Positions 36,271-47,234 of a DNA stretch of 64,000 nt are shown one piece after another. The stretch is from Rhodococcus sp. SBT000017 (GTDB taxonomy: Bacteria; Actinomycetota; Actinomycetes; Mycobacteriales; Mycobacteriaceae), in NCBI RefSeq assembly GCF_003688915.1, contig NZ_REFU01000001.1:4400693-4464692 (forward strand). The letters are read 5' to 3'. Under the pieces are notes generated by a model. It was given only the letters and a program-made list of their open reading frames with translations, ran no database searches and had not been told where the DNA came from. Every line of letters begins with the position of its first letter. Positions within the stretch are counted from its first letter, which is position 1. The position numbers and the translations under genes were made by a program.

Positions 36271-36645
36271 ATGGGACGAACGAGAAGCTTCGACGAGGTC
36301 GTCGTCGTCGCGTCGGCCGCCGAACAGTTTCGATCGGGCGGCTACGAAGGAACCTCCCTGGATGATCTGCTGCGCGCCACAGGACTGCATCGCGGCAGTC
36401 TCTACCAGGCGTTCGGCAGCAAGCGAGGATTGTTTCTCGCTGCGTTGACCAGGACCGAGTGGGATGTGGATCTACTGCTGGTGGCATTGCTCGAACTTGC
36501 ACCGTTCGACGACCACGTCCGCGAAATCTGCTCCGCCACACTGCTCGACAGTGGCGTCGAGAACATTGCCCACGTGCTCGGTGAACGTCTGCTGGTGCGG
36601 GCACTCATCGATCCGAACCTTGCTATCGAAGGAGAACACGCATGA
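36271..36645 (+). CDS. TetR family transcriptional regulator (short)
   Basis: This 124-residue protein has an N-terminal TetR helix-turn-helix, EQFRSGGYEGTSLDDLLRATGLHRGSLYQAFGSKRGLFLAAL. It is shorter than usual (TetR proteins are about 190-210 aa), so the ligand domain is reduced. A 9-bp inverted repeat directly upstream is its probable operator. The stop overlaps the next gene's ATG (ATGA), pointing to a two-gene unit. Confidence 0.85.
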   Translation: MGRTRSFDEVVVVASAAEQFRSGGYEGTSLDDLLRATGLHRGSLYQAFGSKRGLFLAALTRTEWDVDLLLVALLELAPFDDHVREICSATLLDSGVENIAHVLGERLLVRALIDPNLAIEGEHA

Positions 36646-36995
36646 ACTCCGTGACCATCGTCGACGCCACCCTGATCGTCGAACCGAGGGGACTGGACAA
36701 GCTGTGGTCGTTCACCCGCCGTCTCGAAATCCCTCTCGTGCACGTGCGCGGTGCCACCCACGACCCGGGAGCGAGTAAGGAGCCCAAGGGAATTCGCGCG
36801 CCCGGTCTCGGGCTGCCCGGAAAGACCGCGGGCACCTTTCATCGTGACGGCGTGAGGACGTTCTACAACGTCACCGGCAGCGCCGACACGATCGTCATCG
36901 AGCTCGAACAGCAGGAATACCAGCGCCTCGTCCTGACGGTGGCGGATCCGCGAGCGGTGGTGCAGTCGGTCAACAACGCGGCGGCCGCTGCGTGA
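36642..36995 (+). CDS. Hypothetical protein coupled to TetR regulator
   Basis: This 117-residue protein starts VTIVDATLIVEPRGLDKLWSFTRRLEIPLVHVRGAT. Its strand-rich pattern and the segment ADTIVIELEQQEYQRLVLTVADP resemble bacterial PH-like folds. No catalytic motif is seen. It overlaps the TetR gene by 4 bases and is followed by a strong inverted repeat. It is probably the gene controlled by the regulator; its function is unknown. Confidence 0.75.
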   Translation: MNSVTIVDATLIVEPRGLDKLWSFTRRLEIPLVHVRGATHDPGASKEPKGIRAPGLGLPGKTAGTFHRDGVRTFYNVTGSADTIVIELEQQEYQRLVLTVADPRAVVQSVNNAAAAA

Positions 36996-37025
36996 CGGGC
37001 CTCCGGTGCAGGAGACCCGTCACGC
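36990..37025. terminator. Stem-loop between TetR operon and permease remnant
   Basis: gcgtgacgggcctcc pairs with ggagacccgtcacgc around the loop ggtgca, with one unpaired base. It is placed where the convergent units end. Confidence 0.65.
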
Positions 37026-37832
37026 GAGAGGGCTACATCCTCCGGGTCGGTCGGACGGTTGGCGACCACCGGGTACTGGCCGGTGTCGCCGAGGCGTTCC
37101 TCGGCGACGGCGAGCACCTTGGTGCGCACCAGGAACCAGCCACCGATCAGAGCGGGGATGATGCGGCATCAGCACGGCCAGCAACACCAGCGAGCCGACG
37201 TAGAACAGTGCGATACGCGCGATGACCGAGTTGATCGCGCGCGGCATGATCTTCCCCGGGTTCTCGGTCTCACCCGCGGCCGTACCCACCAGTTTCACTG
37301 CGGTATAAGCGAACACGACGCCCGAGATCACGATCACCAGTGGCCATGCCCCGGACGGGAAGAGTCCGCCGTTGTCGGTGATCAGGCTGATGCCCGGCAC
37401 CTGTGTGCCCACCGGAATGCGGCCGGCGAGGAACACGATGCCCACGATCAGGAAGGTCACCAGCGCGACGACCTTGATCATCGCCGCCCAGAACTCCATC
37501 TCACCGAACCAGCGGACCGAGACGAGGTTGATGGACATGACGATGACGACGGCGATCAATGCGATGACCCACTGCGGGATCACCTCGAAGCTGCCCCAGT
37601 AGTGCATGTACGTCGCGATGGCCGTGACGTCGACGATGGCCGTCATCGCCCAGTTGAGGAAGTACATCCAGCCCGCGACGAAGGCTGCCTTCTCGCCGAA
37701 GAACTCGCGCTCGTAGGAGACGAAGCTGCCCGGGGACGGGCGGTGCAGGACCAGCTCGCCGAGGGCGCGCAGGATGAAGAACACGAAGATGCCGCACAGG
37801 GCGTAGGCGAGGAAGATGCCGAATGTCAACAA
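37026..37832 (-). pseudogene. Amino acid permease remnant (AAT/APC family)
   Basis: Reading on the minus strand from 37832, about 230 residues match the intact permease at 47235: [58 protein letters not shown] and [14 protein letters not shown]. The first 50 or so residues are missing. After VLMP the sequence jumps, in another frame, to [15 protein letters not shown] (about 37115-37165), the usual C-terminal end. An internal deletion of roughly 170-200 codons with a frame change explains this. The protein cannot function. Confidence 0.85.
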
Positions 37833-37951
37833 TGGCTCCGGATGTGAAGAGTGCGTGAAGAACCCTCGCGAAGGTGATCATCTGCTCGCGACTTTCGCCG
37901 CGCGGTGGCGTCGGGCATGGGGGTGTCGGTGGTTTGCCCGCGGCGGACGAC

Positions 37952-37978
37952 CTTGCACTCGCCATGGTCGAGTGCTAG
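37952..37978. promoter_or_regulatory. CIRCE operator 1 and promoter of groEL2
   Basis: CTTGCACTC-N9-GAGTGCTAG is a near-consensus CIRCE (HrcA site). Inside it, TTGCAC (37954-37959) could be a -35, and TAGAAA (37976-37981) a -10 with 16-base spacing, so HrcA binding would block this promoter. Confidence 0.8.
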
Positions 37979-37986
37979 AAATGCAG

Positions 37987-39746
<1,760 letters not shown>

Positions 39747-39762
39747 GTCCCTTGTTGCACTG

Positions 39763-39800
39763 AAAAAGCCCGACTCCCTTTCGAGGGGGTCGGGCTTTTT
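39763..39800 (+). terminator. Rho-independent terminator of groEL2
   Basis: aaaaagcccgactccc pairs with gggggtcgggcttttt around a 6-base loop, with a T5 run on the groEL side and an A5 run for the convergent gene, so it is usable in both directions. Confidence 0.9.
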
Positions 39801-39823
39801 CGTGCTTCGGGGATTCGCAGTAT

Positions 39824-40177
39824 TCAGTCCCGGTGATACGCGATGTTGACCACGTTGCCGTCGGGAGCCCGCACGAAGAAGCGGCGCACACCCCACGGCT
39901 CGGTGGTCAACGGGTAGACGATCTCGTAGCCCAACTTTTGCGCTTCGGCGTACGCACCGTCGACATCGTCGGTGAGCACCGACATCACAGAATCCTCCGG
40001 TGCGCTCTCGTCGCGGGTGACCAGCTGAACGCTGACCGGCCGGTCGGGTGACGTCAGCCGCGCAACCCAGCCCATGTCGAACTCCTCCGAACGCAGCCCG
40101 AGAAACTCGGAGTAGAACGACTTGGCCGCGTCCACGTTCGGTACGCGCAGATTGGTGATGATGCTTCTCGTTCTCAT
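39824..40177 (-). CDS. VOC family (glyoxalase/bleomycin resistance-like) protein
   Basis: This 117-residue VOC-fold protein has the two beta-alpha-beta3 modules: NLRVPNVDAAKSFYSEFLGL at the start and WGVRRFFVRAPDGNVVNIAYHRD at the end. ATG 40177 has a ggaggag Shine-Dalgarno 6 bases upstream. It is probably a small-molecule-binding protein or dioxygenase/lyase-like enzyme; too few metal ligands are visible for a specific call. It stands alone, convergent with groEL2. Confidence 0.88.
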   Translation of the reverse strand: MRTRSIITNLRVPNVDAAKSFYSEFLGLRSEEFDMGWVARLTSPDRPVSVQLVTRDESAPEDSVMSVLTDDVDGAYAEAQKLGYEIVYPLTTEPWGVRRFFVRAPDGNVVNIAYHRD

Positions 40178-40290
40178 CGAATTCTCCTCCGATTCGTGGA
40201 CGGCCGGAAGCCTGGACGTTCGACGGTAACAGCGCAGTTGCCGGCTGTTCGGTGGTTGAGTGAGCGGTCGCGTTGTGGTTAGTGTGGGTA

Positions 40291-41079
40291 ATGGCTCGAA
40301 TTCGCTCGATGACGGTCGCACTTGCCGTAGCAGCGGCCCTAGCGGGCTGCTCCACCTCGGGGACCGCCACGCCCGCGTCGGCACCGACGACCACCGAAGT
40401 CACGGTCACCACCGAGAGCGCCGAGCCGACCACCACAACGCCTACCACCACCTCGAGTGCCGCCGAGCCGTACGTCGTAGGCAGCACTCGGATCACCGGA
40501 TCCACGGAGCATGCCACCTTCAACGTCGCAATTCCGCAGCTCAGTGGTGGAAATCCCGCGGTGACGGCAGAGTTCAACGAGTCGATGCGTGCTGCGCTCC
40601 AAGATCAGATCGACCGCGACTACGGATACGACTTCGCCCTCAGTGACGGCTACTCGACAGGTGCGACCTACGTCGGGCGGCGAGTGATCAGCGCGGAACA
40701 GATCACGGATTGGATCGCCGTGCCGCCCGGAGCGCACGGCAATTCGCTGATTGCGACTGTGACGATCGATGCCGACACCGCGCAGCCGATCTCTCTCGGC
40801 GATGCCTTCACCGACCTGGATTCGGGCCTGTCGCGGCTGTCCGAACGAGCAGCGGAGATTCTGCCGACCACACGCGCGGGCGAGAGCTTCGAGCGCTCGG
40901 GCATCGAGCCGACGGTGGCCAACTTCGCGAACTGGACGGCATCTCCGGAGGGGATGAACATTCACTTCGGGGACTACCAGGTGGGGGCCTACGGCATCGG
41001 CCTCGTCACGATCACCGTGCCGTGGACGGAACTGTCCGATGTTCTCGCTCCCGGCATGGAGGATGTGCTGAGCAGCTGA
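40291..41079 (+). CDS. Lipoprotein with RsiV-like (DUF3298) domain
   Basis: This 262-residue secreted lipoprotein has a signal with lipobox LAGC, then a Thr/Ser/Pro-rich linker (about 30-65). A C-terminal alpha/beta domain follows, with AVTAEFNESMRAALQDQID and FTDLDSGLSRLSERAAEILP, resembling DUF3298/RsiV-type domains. It probably acts outside the membrane; the ligand is unknown. ATG 40291 has a TAGTGT box 5 bases upstream and no Shine-Dalgarno, so it may be leaderless. Confidence 0.8.
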   Translation: MARIRSMTVALAVAAALAGCSTSGTATPASAPTTTEVTVTTESAEPTTTTPTTTSSAAEPYVVGSTRITGSTEHATFNVAIPQLSGGNPAVTAEFNESMRAALQDQIDRDYGYDFALSDGYSTGATYVGRRVISAEQITDWIAVPPGAHGNSLIATVTIDADTAQPISLGDAFTDLDSGLSRLSERAAEILPTTRAGESFERSGIEPTVANFANWTASPEGMNIHFGDYQVGAYGIGLVTITVPWTELSDVLAPGMEDVLSS

Positions 41080-41112
41080 GCCGGCGCGGCAGCACAATGC
41101 GAGCATGGACCG

Positions 41113-42015
41113 ATGATGATTCGCGCAGGCGTGCTGGATGTGGCGTTCGACCGTTTCGGTGATCCGTCCGGTCGTTCGGTGGTACTGCTGCACGGGTTTC
41201 CGTACGACCCGCGCGGTTACGACGACGTCGCCAGGCTGCTCGCCGAATCCGGCTACGACGTGGTGGTGCCGTACCTGCGAGGTTTCGGACCTACCCGGTT
41301 CGTCGACGCCGACACGATGCGCTCCGGGGAGCAGGCCGCGATCGGCTACGATCTTCGCGAGCTGATCATCGCGCTGGAACTGAACGAGCCCATCGTCGCC
41401 GGCTACGACTGGGGTGGGCGAGCGGCGTGCGTCGTCGCCGCGATGTGGCCGGAGTTGATATCCGGACTGGTGAGCGTGTCCGGATACCTGATCCAGGACA
41501 TCACCGCGGCAGTGTCCACACCAGTGCTACCGCACCTCGAGAAGCGGTACTGGTATCAGTACTACCTGCATTCCGAGCGAGGCCGGGCCGGGCTCGCGGC
41601 CCACCGCGCGGAGATCGCACAAACACTGTGGACGGATTGGTCGCCGACCTGGCGGTTCGGCGACTCCGAATTCGCGGCTACGGCACCCTCGTTCGACAAC
41701 CCCGACTTCGTGGACGTGTCCGTGCATTCCTACCGGCACCGATACGGCATCGAGCCGGGGGATGCTACCTACGCAGCGACGCAGGAGTTGCTGACTCGGC
41801 AACCGAGAATCACGGTGCCCACGGTCGTGATCGATCCGACCGAGGACACCGTCGCCTCGTTGTACGGCCGCCCGGACCACCCGGCGCACTTCACCGATCT
41901 GATCGACGTTCGCCAGATCGACTGCGGCCACAACCCGCCGCAGGAGTTGCCCGGCCAGTTCGCCGACGCCGTCGTCACGCTGGGCGAGGCGGTCCGGGAT
42001 CGAGAATCGAACTAG
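41113..42015 (+). CDS. Alpha/beta hydrolase (epoxide hydrolase/dehalogenase-like)
   Basis: This 300-residue alpha/beta hydrolase has the oxyanion motif LLHGFPYDPRGY, and the nucleophile elbow GYDWGGRAA with Asp as nucleophile, as in epoxide hydrolases and haloalkane dehalogenases. A C-terminal His is in DCGHNPPQE. A likely acid is in VIDPTEDTVA. Substrate choice between epoxide, halide and ester cannot be decided. The last 4 bases overlap the convergent monooxygenase gene. Confidence 0.87.
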   Translation: MMIRAGVLDVAFDRFGDPSGRSVVLLHGFPYDPRGYDDVARLLAESGYDVVVPYLRGFGPTRFVDADTMRSGEQAAIGYDLRELIIALELNEPIVAGYDWGGRAACVVAAMWPELISGLVSVSGYLIQDITAAVSTPVLPHLEKRYWYQYYLHSERGRAGLAAHRAEIAQTLWTDWSPTWRFGDSEFAATAPSFDNPDFVDVSVHSYRHRYGIEPGDATYAATQELLTRQPRITVPTVVIDPTEDTVASLYGRPDHPAHFTDLIDVRQIDCGHNPPQELPGQFADAVVTLGEAVRDRESN

Positions 42016-42335
42016 TCGACGGCGAGCTCTCCCAGTTCGTTCCAGTCGGTGCCGTCGACCTCTTGGCTGATGATCTTCGGCGTCTCCTGCAGGTACGGCG
42101 GGAGATCCTTCTGGGCCTGCTTGAAGTGATCCGAGTTCACATGAGCCGCACCGGCATCGGGGTCCTTGAACGCTTCCACCAGGACGTACTCGGTGGGATC
42201 GTCGAGCGTGCGCGACCAGAAGTACCAGAGGCACCCTTCCTCGGCCTGGCAGGCCTGCGTGAAGTCGCGTGAGATCTCGGGCCAGTTGTCCGCGTGCTCG
42301 GGCTTGACCTTGAACTTGGCGGTGATGAAGATCAA
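42012..42335 (-). CDS. Antibiotic biosynthesis monooxygenase (ABM) family protein
   Basis: This 107-residue ferredoxin-like ABM-domain protein has IFITAKFKVKPEHADNWPEISRDFTQACQAEEGCLWYFWSRT, YVLVEAFKD, and HVNSDHFKQAQKDLPPYL. Such proteins act as cofactor-free monooxygenases or small dimeric stress proteins (YgiN-like). TTG 42335 is chosen because aaggag lies 5 bases upstream and the family starts at this strand. Confidence 0.86.
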   Translation of the reverse strand: MIFITAKFKVKPEHADNWPEISRDFTQACQAEEGCLWYFWSRTLDDPTEYVLVEAFKDPDAGAAHVNSDHFKQAQKDLPPYLQETPKIISQEVDGTDWNELGELAVD

Positions 42336-42413
42336 CGTTGCTCCTTGTTGTCGATGGCCTTGTTGCTGTACCCGGATTGCATGGAGAGCATGCCTGCCGT
42401 CGGGGGAATCGCC

Positions 42414-42419
42414 TACGCT
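42414..42419 (+). promoter_or_regulatory. -10 element of LigD-type polymerase gene
   Basis: TACGCT ends 7 bases before ATG 42427, consistent with a leaderless transcript. Confidence 0.5.
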
Positions 42420-42426
42420 CGGACTC

Positions 42427-43380
42427 ATGGCCAGTAGCTCACCGTCGATCGAGATACCGGTGGGCGAGCGCAGCGTCCGCATTTCCAACCCCGATCGGGT
42501 CTATTTCCCCGAAAGCGGAGCCACCAAGCTGGATTTGGTGAACTACTACCTGAGCGTGGGCGACGGCATCGTGCGGGCGCTGCGGGAACGACCGTGCATG
42601 ATGCACCGCTTCCCGAAGGGCCTCGCCGGCGACAAGGTGCATCAGAAACGCGTGCCCAACGGAGCGCCGCCGTGGCTCGAAACGGTGCAGGTGACGTTTC
42701 CCCGCTACAACCGCACCGCGGACGAGCTGTGCGTGACGGAGTTGGCGCACGTGGCCTGGGCGGTCCAGATGTCGACCGTCGAATTCCATCCGTGGAACAG
42801 CCGTCGCGCCGATGTAGAGATGCCCGACGAGTGGCGCATCGACCTCGACCCGATGCCCGACTGTTCCTTCGACCGAGTACGACGCGTGGCCGGGGTGGTC
42901 CAGGAAGTGTTGGACGACCTCGGTGCCGTCGGCTGGCCCAAGACCTCCGGCGGACACGGGCTGCACATCTACGTACGCATCGACCCGGCCCACGGATTCA
43001 AGGACTTGCGAAGGGCTGCACTGGCTTTCGCGCGCGAGATCGAGCGACGAGCCCCGGACGACGTGACGACGACGTGGTGGCGCAAGGACCGCGATCCGTC
43101 GAAAGTGTTCGTCGACTACAACCAGAACGCCCGCGACCACACGATCGCCAGCGCGTATTCGGTGCGTGGAAATCAACAGGCGACGGTGTCGACGCCGATC
43201 TCCTGGGACGAGGTTGCGAGCGTCGACCCGCGCGAGTTCACGATGTTCACGGTGCCGGCCAGGTTTGCCGAGTTGGGCGATCTCCACTCGGGCATCGACG
43301 ATGCGGTGTTCGCGATCGACGAGCTACTCGAATGGGCGGAGCGGGACGAGCACGAGGGTTTGACGGAGCCCGAGGAGTAG
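42427..43380 (+). CDS. Stand-alone LigD-type polymerase/primase domain protein
   Basis: This 317-residue archaeo-eukaryotic-primase-like protein is of the LigD POL domain family. Motifs are PCMMHRFPKG, EFHPWNSRR, the catalytic IDLDPMPDCSF (metal-binding Asp pair), KTSGGHGLHIYV and FVDYNQNARDHTIASAYSVR. In mycobacteria such stand-alone proteins (PrimPol/LigD2-like) act in gap filling and end joining alongside Ku and LigD. No ligase or nuclease domain is fused. ATG 42427 is supported by a leaderless -10 box. A 17-bp inverted repeat follows. Confidence 0.92.
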   Translation: MASSSPSIEIPVGERSVRISNPDRVYFPESGATKLDLVNYYLSVGDGIVRALRERPCMMHRFPKGLAGDKVHQKRVPNGAPPWLETVQVTFPRYNRTADELCVTELAHVAWAVQMSTVEFHPWNSRRADVEMPDEWRIDLDPMPDCSFDRVRRVAGVVQEVLDDLGAVGWPKTSGGHGLHIYVRIDPAHGFKDLRRAALAFAREIERRAPDDVTTTWWRKDRDPSKVFVDYNQNARDHTIASAYSVRGNQQATVSTPISWDEVASVDPREFTMFTVPARFAELGDLHSGIDDAVFAIDELLEWAERDEHEGLTEPEE

Positions 43381-43383
43381 CCG

Positions 43384-43435
43384 AACTCGCAGTTATGTAC
43401 AGAAATCAGCGGAAATCCGTACATAACTGCGAGTT
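43384..43435. terminator. Long inverted repeat between convergent genes
   Basis: aactcgcagttatgtac (43384-43400) and its exact complement (43419-43435) flank an 18-base loop. It is less GC-rich than its surroundings and lacks T-runs. It may be a terminator or a small palindromic element. Confidence 0.5.
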
Positions 43436-43443
43436 GGGCAGCG

Positions 43444-44871
<1,428 letters not shown>

Positions 44872-44873
44872 GT

Positions 44874-44976
44874 AGGGGTCGTTTCGCAGGCTCCACTCCC
44901 GGCCTAACGGGGGTCGTTCCGCAGGCTCCACTCCCGGCCTAACGGGGGTCGTTCCGCAGGCTCCACTCCCGGCCTA
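44874..44976. repeat. Dispersed MIRU-like repeat, copy D (3 tandem 35-bp units)
   Basis: Three nearly identical 35-bp units (44874-44908, 44909-44943, 44944-44976) contain gttccgcaggctccactccc, the reverse complement of the core seen at 10336, 20030 and 29139. They lie between argG and the FCD-domain regulator gene, overlapping the argG promoter region. Unit 1 differs from units 2 and 3 by two bases. Confidence 0.9.
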
Positions 44977-44985
44977 GTCGTACGG

Positions 44986-45690
44986 TCAGCTGGGTCGATC
45001 GGCGAGCGACTCCACGGCATTGCGCACCGCATCGAGATGCGCGGTCATGGCGCGTGCTGCCGCGTCGTACTCGCCGGATCGGATGCCGTCGACGATCGCG
45101 TCGTGCTCGACGTTGGATTGCTCCTGCCGGTGCGCAACGAGGTTGAGGGTTTCCGATTGCCGCGTCAACGCGTCGCGTATGTCGACGATGATCGACTCGA
45201 ACACGCGGTTCTTGCTCGCCCGCGCGATCGCGGTGTGGAATTGCGCGTCCAGCACTACCCAGGCCTCGTGGTCGTCCTCCGAACGCATCTCGTCGGCCAG
45301 GCCGGCGAGCACCGTCAACTCCTCGTCGGTGCGACGCTCTGCGGCCCAGCCTGCGGCGGGAATCTCCACGTGAGGGCGGGCCTCCATGAGTTCGCGGGCC
45401 GCGTAGTTGCCGATGTCGAGGTCGTTTCCGACGCGGTCACGAATGACGAAAGTGCCGAGGCCCGTCTTGGTTTCGGTCAGGCCGAGGGCGTGGCAGGAGC
45501 GCAGCGCCTCGCGAATGACCGAGCGGCTGACGCTGTGCCTGGTGGCGAGCGCGGCCTCGGACGGCAACTTCTGCCCGACGGGTAGATCGCCCGACGCGAT
45601 CGCTGCGCGGAGGTCCGCGAACACCGCCTCGGCTGCGCTCATTCGGGCATTCGTGGGCGCACTGACTGCCCAGCTGTCCGACAGGTTCAT
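44986..45690 (-). CDS. GntR/FadR-family regulator with FCD domain
   Basis: This 234-residue regulator has an N-terminal winged helix, VFADLRAAIASGDLPVGQKLPSEAALATRHSVSRSVIREALRSCHALGLTETKTGLGTFV. A C-terminal FCD ligand domain follows, with metal-type ligands suggested by DAQFHTAIA and VEHDAIVDGI. It is divergent from aspA across 100 bases containing a GT-N3-AC palindrome (45745). It is very likely the regulator of the aspartate/asparagine catabolic operon. ATG 45690 has a TAGGAT leaderless -10 box. Confidence 0.9.
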   Translation of the reverse strand: MNLSDSWAVSAPTNARMSAAEAVFADLRAAIASGDLPVGQKLPSEAALATRHSVSRSVIREALRSCHALGLTETKTGLGTFVIRDRVGNDLDIGNYAARELMEARPHVEIPAAGWAAERRTDEELTVLAGLADEMRSEDDHEAWVVLDAQFHTAIARASKNRVFESIIVDIRDALTRQSETLNLVAHRQEQSNVEHDAIVDGIRSGEYDAAARAMTAHLDAVRNAVESLADRPS

Positions 45691-45697
45691 GAACGTG

Positions 45698-45703
45698 ATC
45701 CTA
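45698..45703 (-). promoter_or_regulatory. -10 element of FCD regulator gene
   Basis: TAGGAT on the minus strand ends 7 bases before ATG 45690. Confidence 0.5.
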
Positions 45704-45744
45704 GCGTGGGGTTGACCGATGAGGTGTTCTCCGCCACACTCTAC

Positions 45745-45755
45745 CTGTCAGACAG
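45745..45755. promoter_or_regulatory. Probable FCD regulator operator
   Basis: CTGTCAGACAG is a perfect palindrome with the GT-N3-AC core used by FadR/FCD regulators. It is 35 bases upstream of aspA in the divergent region; a second GGACAG half-site follows at 45758. Confidence 0.5.
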
Positions 45756-45790
45756 CCGGACAGCTGGACACCCTCACCTAGGAGCGCACC

Positions 45791-47230
45791 GTGGCCGATA
45801 CCCGCATCGAGAAGGATCTTCTCGGGGAACGTGAAATCCCGTCGAGCGTGTATTGGGGAATCCATACCCTCCGCGCCCTCGAGAACTTCCCCATCACCGG
45901 GCGTCCGATCTCCACCAATGCGCACCTCGTTCGCGGACTCGCGGCGGTGAAGTGGGCAGCTGCGTCGGCCAATCAGGATCTCGGAATTCTCGACGCCACC
46001 CGCGGGGAAGCGATCCGCACCGCGTGCCAGGAAATTCTCGACGGCCAGTGGCACGAGGAGTTCGTCGTCGACGTCATCCAGGGCGGTGCCGGCACCTCGA
46101 CCAACATGAACGCCAACGAGGTCATCGCGAATCGCGCGCTGGAAATCCTCGGCCACCCGCACGGCGACTACAGCATGCTGCACCCCAACGAGCACGTGAA
46201 TGCGTCGCAGTCCACCAACGACGTGTACCCGACGTCGGTCAACATCGCGACCATCTTCGCCGTCCACGAGCTGATCGCCTCGATGAAGGTGTTGCGAGAT
46301 TCGTTCGGCCGCAAAGCAAGCGAATTCGCCACGGTCGTCAAGATGGGCCGCACGCAGCTGCAGGACGCAGTGCCGATGACCCTCGGTCAGGAGTTCGGCA
46401 CCTACGCGATCATGATCGACGAGGACTGCTCGCGGCTCGAAGAAGCAGCGCTGCTGGTGCACGAGATCAACCTCGGAGCCACCGCCATCGGTACCGGGCT
46501 CAACGCTCCCGCCGGCTACACAGAATCGGCCGTCGCGCATCTGCGGACCATCACCGGTCTGCCGCTGGTGACTGCGACGGACCTGATCGAGGCAACGCAG
46601 GACGTCGGTCAGTTCGTGCACCTGTCCGGTGTACTCAAGCGTGTCGCGGTGAAACTGTCGAAGATCTGCAACGACCTCCGGCTGCTGTCTTCCGGGCCGC
46701 GGGCGGGCTTCAACGAGATCAATCTGCCTCCGATGCAGGCCGGTTCGTCGATCATGCCCGGCAAGGTCAACCCCGTCATCCCCGAGGTGCTCAACCAGGT
46801 TGCCTACGAGGTGATCGGACACGACGTCACGATCACGATGGCAGCCGAGGCAGGGCAGTTGCAGCTCAACGCATTCGAGCCGATCATCGTCAAATCCCTG
46901 TCCGACGGCATGGCGCATCTGAGTGCCGCGTGCCGTACCGTCGCACATCGGTGTGTCGACGGCATCACCGCAAACGTGGACCTGCTGCGCGAGCGCGTCG
47001 AGAACTCCATCGGCCTGATCACCGCGCTGAGCCCGTATCTCGGATACGTGGAATCCACTGCGATTGCACAGGAAGCGTTGGTCAGTGGCCGCAATGTCGT
47101 CGACCTCGTCCTCGAGAAGGGGCTGCTGGCCCGGGACGAGTTGGATCGACTCCTGAGCCCCGAGCATCTCGCGAACCTGCGGGTGGCCCCCGTCGAGCAT
47201 GCAGATGCCCCCGAAACGTCGACGAGGTAA
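45791..47230 (+). CDS. aspA: Aspartate ammonia-lyase
   Basis: AspA converts aspartate to fumarate and ammonia. The 479-residue protein of the fumarase/aspartase superfamily has the signature loop [15 protein letters not shown], with [18 protein letters not shown] and [17 protein letters not shown]. These favour aspartase over fumarase, as does the context: the next genes are an amino acid permease and asparaginase. The GTG start follows aggag. The operon aspA-ansP-ansA feeds asparagine carbon into the TCA cycle as fumarate. Confidence 0.93.
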   Translation: MADTRIEKDLLGEREIPSSVYWGIHTLRALENFPITGRPISTNAHLVRGLAAVKWAAASANQDLGILDATRGEAIRTACQEILDGQWHEEFVVDVIQGGAGTSTNMNANEVIANRALEILGHPHGDYSMLHPNEHVNASQSTNDVYPTSVNIATIFAVHELIASMKVLRDSFGRKASEFATVVKMGRTQLQDAVPMTLGQEFGTYAIMIDEDCSRLEEAALLVHEINLGATAIGTGLNAPAGYTESAVAHLRTITGLPLVTATDLIEATQDVGQFVHLSGVLKRVAVKLSKICNDLRLLSSGPRAGFNEINLPPMQAGSSIMPGKVNPVIPEVLNQVAYEVIGHDVTITMAAEAGQLQLNAFEPIIVKSLSDGMAHLSAACRTVAHRCVDGITANVDLLRERVENSIGLITALSPYLGYVESTAIAQEALVSGRNVVDLVLEKGLLARDELDRLLSPEHLANLRVAPVEHADAPETSTR

Positions 47231-47234
47231 TGCG

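Noticed and set aside
44874..44976. CRISPR-like array of three 35-bp units
   Set aside because: The units are directly adjacent without spacers, and the same core is scattered elsewhere, so it is a tandem repeat.
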